Below are positions 62,490-64,000 of a stretch of DNA of 64,000 nucleotides, piece after piece. Origin of the DNA: CAYSBE01 sp046309355 (GTDB lineage: Bacteria > Bacteroidota > Bacteroidia > UKL13-3); assembly GCA_046309355.1 (NCBI GenBank), contig JBKCPL010000057.1, positions 27,410 through 91,409 on the forward strand, written 5' to 3'. The position numbers were made by a program, and so were the translations under genes. Numbering within the stretch: position 1 is the stretch's first letter; every line of letters begins with the position of its first letter. The notes under the pieces are model-generated. The model did no database searches and was not told where the DNA came from. It saw nothing but the letters and a program-made list of their open reading frames with translations.

Positions 62490-64000
62490 ATGCATACTTA
62501 CTTCACACGATTTAAAAAAGTGCGTTACTACGCATTTTTTACTGCGCTCATGCTGGTTTTTCCTGCATACCTGCAGGCAGCCACCATTGAAAGTACGGCT
62601 ACAGGTGGCAACTGGTATACAGCCTCAACCTGGGTGGGTGGGGTTGTGCCCACTTCTACCGATGATGTGGTGATTGCTACTACCCCCGGAAATTCTGTTA
62701 CAACTTCTGGGGCTATTTCCTGCCGAAGTTTGACCATTAACCTGGATGCAACACTGACAGTAAACAATCATTTGGTTACTATCAGTGGCGATTTTATCCG
62801 AATAGGAACTTTTACCAGTACCTCCGGAGGATTAACATTATCCGGTACGGCTAATCAACAGATTTCCGGATTTACTACCACCGGCACCATTACCATGTCA
62901 AAAACGGGTGGTACTGCTACATTCGTTGGAAACGTCAATGCAGCAGCACTTTCTGTAAATGGTACAGGTGGTACCCTTAATCTGGGGATTAACCGTACAC
63001 ATACCTTAACAGGTGCGGTAACACTCACCAATGGTACATTACAGGGTGGTTCCAGCACCCTGAATTTAAGCTTTGCCGGTATTGTGTGGACCGGTACGGG
63101 CAGCAACTTTGTGGCCAATACAAGCACAGTAGCCTTAACGGGTGCTGCCCAAACACTTAATACCACCACTACTTTCAATAACCTTACTTACGGGGGTACC
63201 GCAGGCAAAACCATTGCAACCGGTATAACGGTAACGGTAAATGGTACGTTTACCATTGCCAACGGAGGAAATACCAATGCGTACAACGGCACGCTGGCCT
63301 ACGGTCCGGCTGGCGGATTAAGGTACGATGTGGGTGCAAACAATAGAACCACTACCAATCAAGAATGGCCTTCACCGTTTTTAGGCACAGGCGGTGTAAC
63401 TATAAATGGAACTACACCGGGTACAATCACTCTGAACGCAGCCAAACAAATGGGCAACAATACCAATGTGCCACTCACGCTGAACCCGGGTTCTACATTA
63501 AATACAGCTAACTTGGCCCTTACCCTGCACGGTGATTTCATTAACAATGCAACACTTACTGCCGGCAATTCTGCGGTTACCATTGGCGGTACGGCAGCCA
63601 CACAAAGCATTAGCGGATTTGTAACCACCGGAGCGTTAACCATGTCAAAACCCTCAGGCACGGCTACGGCTACGGGCGCCTTAACTGCGGGAGCTGTAAC
63701 TATTAACGGTGCCGGAGGTACACTAAACCTGGGCAATTTTACCCATACTTTTACGAGCATAGCACTTACAGCCGGTACGCTCGATGCCTCTTCAGCAACC
63801 ATAAGTGTTAGTTCTATCAGTGGAACAGCCACCTTCGTTACCACCAATATGAATCTTATATTGACGGGAAATACAAATATTTCTCTACCGGGTTTTACCA
63901 CCACAGGCAATATAACGAGTAACAGAACCGCTAGCAGTTCAAATGCAGCCACATTTACCAGTCCGCTCAGTGTAGGAAATATCACTCTGTCGGGCAATGG
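62490..64000 (+). CDS. Large repetitive secreted protein, N-terminal part
   Basis: The frame is open from ATG 62490 to the window end (503 codons) and continues beyond. A signal peptide (YYAFFTALMLVFPAYLQA) is followed by GNWYTASTWVGGVVPTSTDD, typical of T9SS cargo with G8-like starts. The rest is Thr/Gly/Asn-rich beta-helix-like sequence. A unit with ISGFTTTGTITMSK ... GGTLNLG recurs as ISGFVTTGALTMSK ... GGTLNLG and LPGFTTTGNI, spaced about 735 and 280 bases apart. It is probably an adhesin or surface filament. Three long minus-strand frames here are shadows of this gene. Confidence 0.75.
   Translation, partial: MHTYFTRFKKVRYYAFFTALMLVFPAYLQAATIESTATGGNWYTASTWVGGVVPTSTDDVVIATTPGNSVTTSGAISCRSLTINLDATLTVNNHLVTISGDFIRIGTFTSTSGGLTLSGTANQQISGFTTTGTITMSKTGGTATFVGNVNAAALSVNGTGGTLNLGINRTHTLTGAVTLTNGTLQGGSSTLNLSFAGIVWTGTGSNFVANTSTVALTGAAQTLNTTTTFNNLTYGGTAGKTIATGITVTVNGTFTIANGGNTNAYNGTLAYGPAGGLRYDVGANNRTTTNQEWPSPFLGTGGVTINGTTPGTITLNAAKQMGNNTNVPLTLNPGSTLNTANLALTLHGDFINNATLTAGNSAVTIGGTAATQSISGFVTTGALTMSKPSGTATATGALTAGAVTINGAGGTLNLGNFTHTFTSIALTAGTLDASSATISVSSISGTATFVTTNMNLILTGNTNISLPGFTTTGNITSNRTASSSNAATFTSPLSVGNITLSGN

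Noticed and set aside
62528..63997. Three leftward frames at 62528, 62855 and 63359, Val/Pro-rich
   Set aside because: They are antisense translations of the Thr/Gly-rich repeats of the rightward surface protein, whose frame is continuous with a signal peptide.
1..64000. CRISPR arrays, tRNA/rRNA genes, IS elements, integrases, attachment sites
   Set aside because: I found no regularly spaced repeats, transposase or integrase motifs, or tRNA-like cloverleaf in the gaps. The window looks like stable core chromosome.

Overview
This is about 64 kb of a Bacteroidota chromosome. The evidence is consistent throughout. Many start codons follow the phylum's -7 promoter element (TAnnTTTG). Several secreted proteins end in type IX secretion (T9SS) sorting tails. 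There is a CarboxypepD_reg/TonB-dependent receptor, a DUF5686 protein, a DUF4834 protein, DUF4468 and DUF3108 proteins, and CrtD/CruF-type carotenoid genes. Base composition is moderate and even, gene spacing is tight, and I see no prophage, insertion sequence, CRISPR array, tRNA or rRNA. An aerobic, pigmented Chitinophagia-, Saprospiria- or Sphingobacteriia-like organism fits, but I cannot place it below phylum.

Layout. 1-6.2 kb: end of a Rieske protein, malic enzyme (maeB), a beta-barrel protein with pyrF, an XRE regulator and a CrtD-type carotenoid desaturase. 6.5-9.8 kb: purM-galE-rfbB operon. 9.8-12.4 kb: menB and menD. 12.5-16.7 kb: a DUF4468 protein and a leftward purQ-DUF3108-murI-DUF4834-FkbM run. 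16.8-19.4 kb: gltX-lipoprotein-B12-binding operon. 19.4-26.7 kb: a 1130-residue lamin-tail T9SS protein, a small unknown protein, a cyclophilin and a DUF5686 protein. 26.7-30.1 kb: leftward operon TPR-comA-yqeY-LOG. 30.3-33.3 kb: a T9SS protein with a CxxCH motif, and cruF-crtZ-crtYcd. 33.4-36.7 kb: marC and rfbA-PGI/PMI-cpsB. 36.6-43.7 kb: symporter, recR, LysM transglycosylase, SRPBCC/GyrI protein, small proteins and tdk. 43.6-52.2 kb: a large envelope protein with a degenerate peptidase-MA-like domain, an MBL hydrolase, a TonB receptor and a T9SS hydrolase-like protein. 52.3-62 kb: gcvH, rsmI, a second hydrolase, menF-menI, a hybrid histidine kinase, a histidine phosphatase and a prolyl oligopeptidase. 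62.5 kb to the end: the start of a large repetitive cell-surface protein.

How the genes fit together. Four menaquinone genes (menF, menI, menD, menB) sit at two loci and point to menaquinone-based respiration. The carotenoid genes are split between 4.7-6.2 kb and 31.4-33.2 kb. Together they suggest a monocyclic, hydroxylated carotenoid of the saproxanthin/myxol type, although crtE, crtB and crtI are not in the window. rfbA, rfbB, galE, PGI/PMI and the CpsB phosphatase supply sugar nucleotides and control for surface polysaccharide.

Most of the window is housekeeping. The items most worth a second look are an orphan intrinsic terminator and structured region before purM (candidate small RNA), a paralogue pair of secreted hydrolases of which one has lost its nucleophile, a predicted dead-peptidase/beta-propeller/beta-barrel protein, and -7 boxes lying only 4-10 nt before start codons (leaderless transcription).
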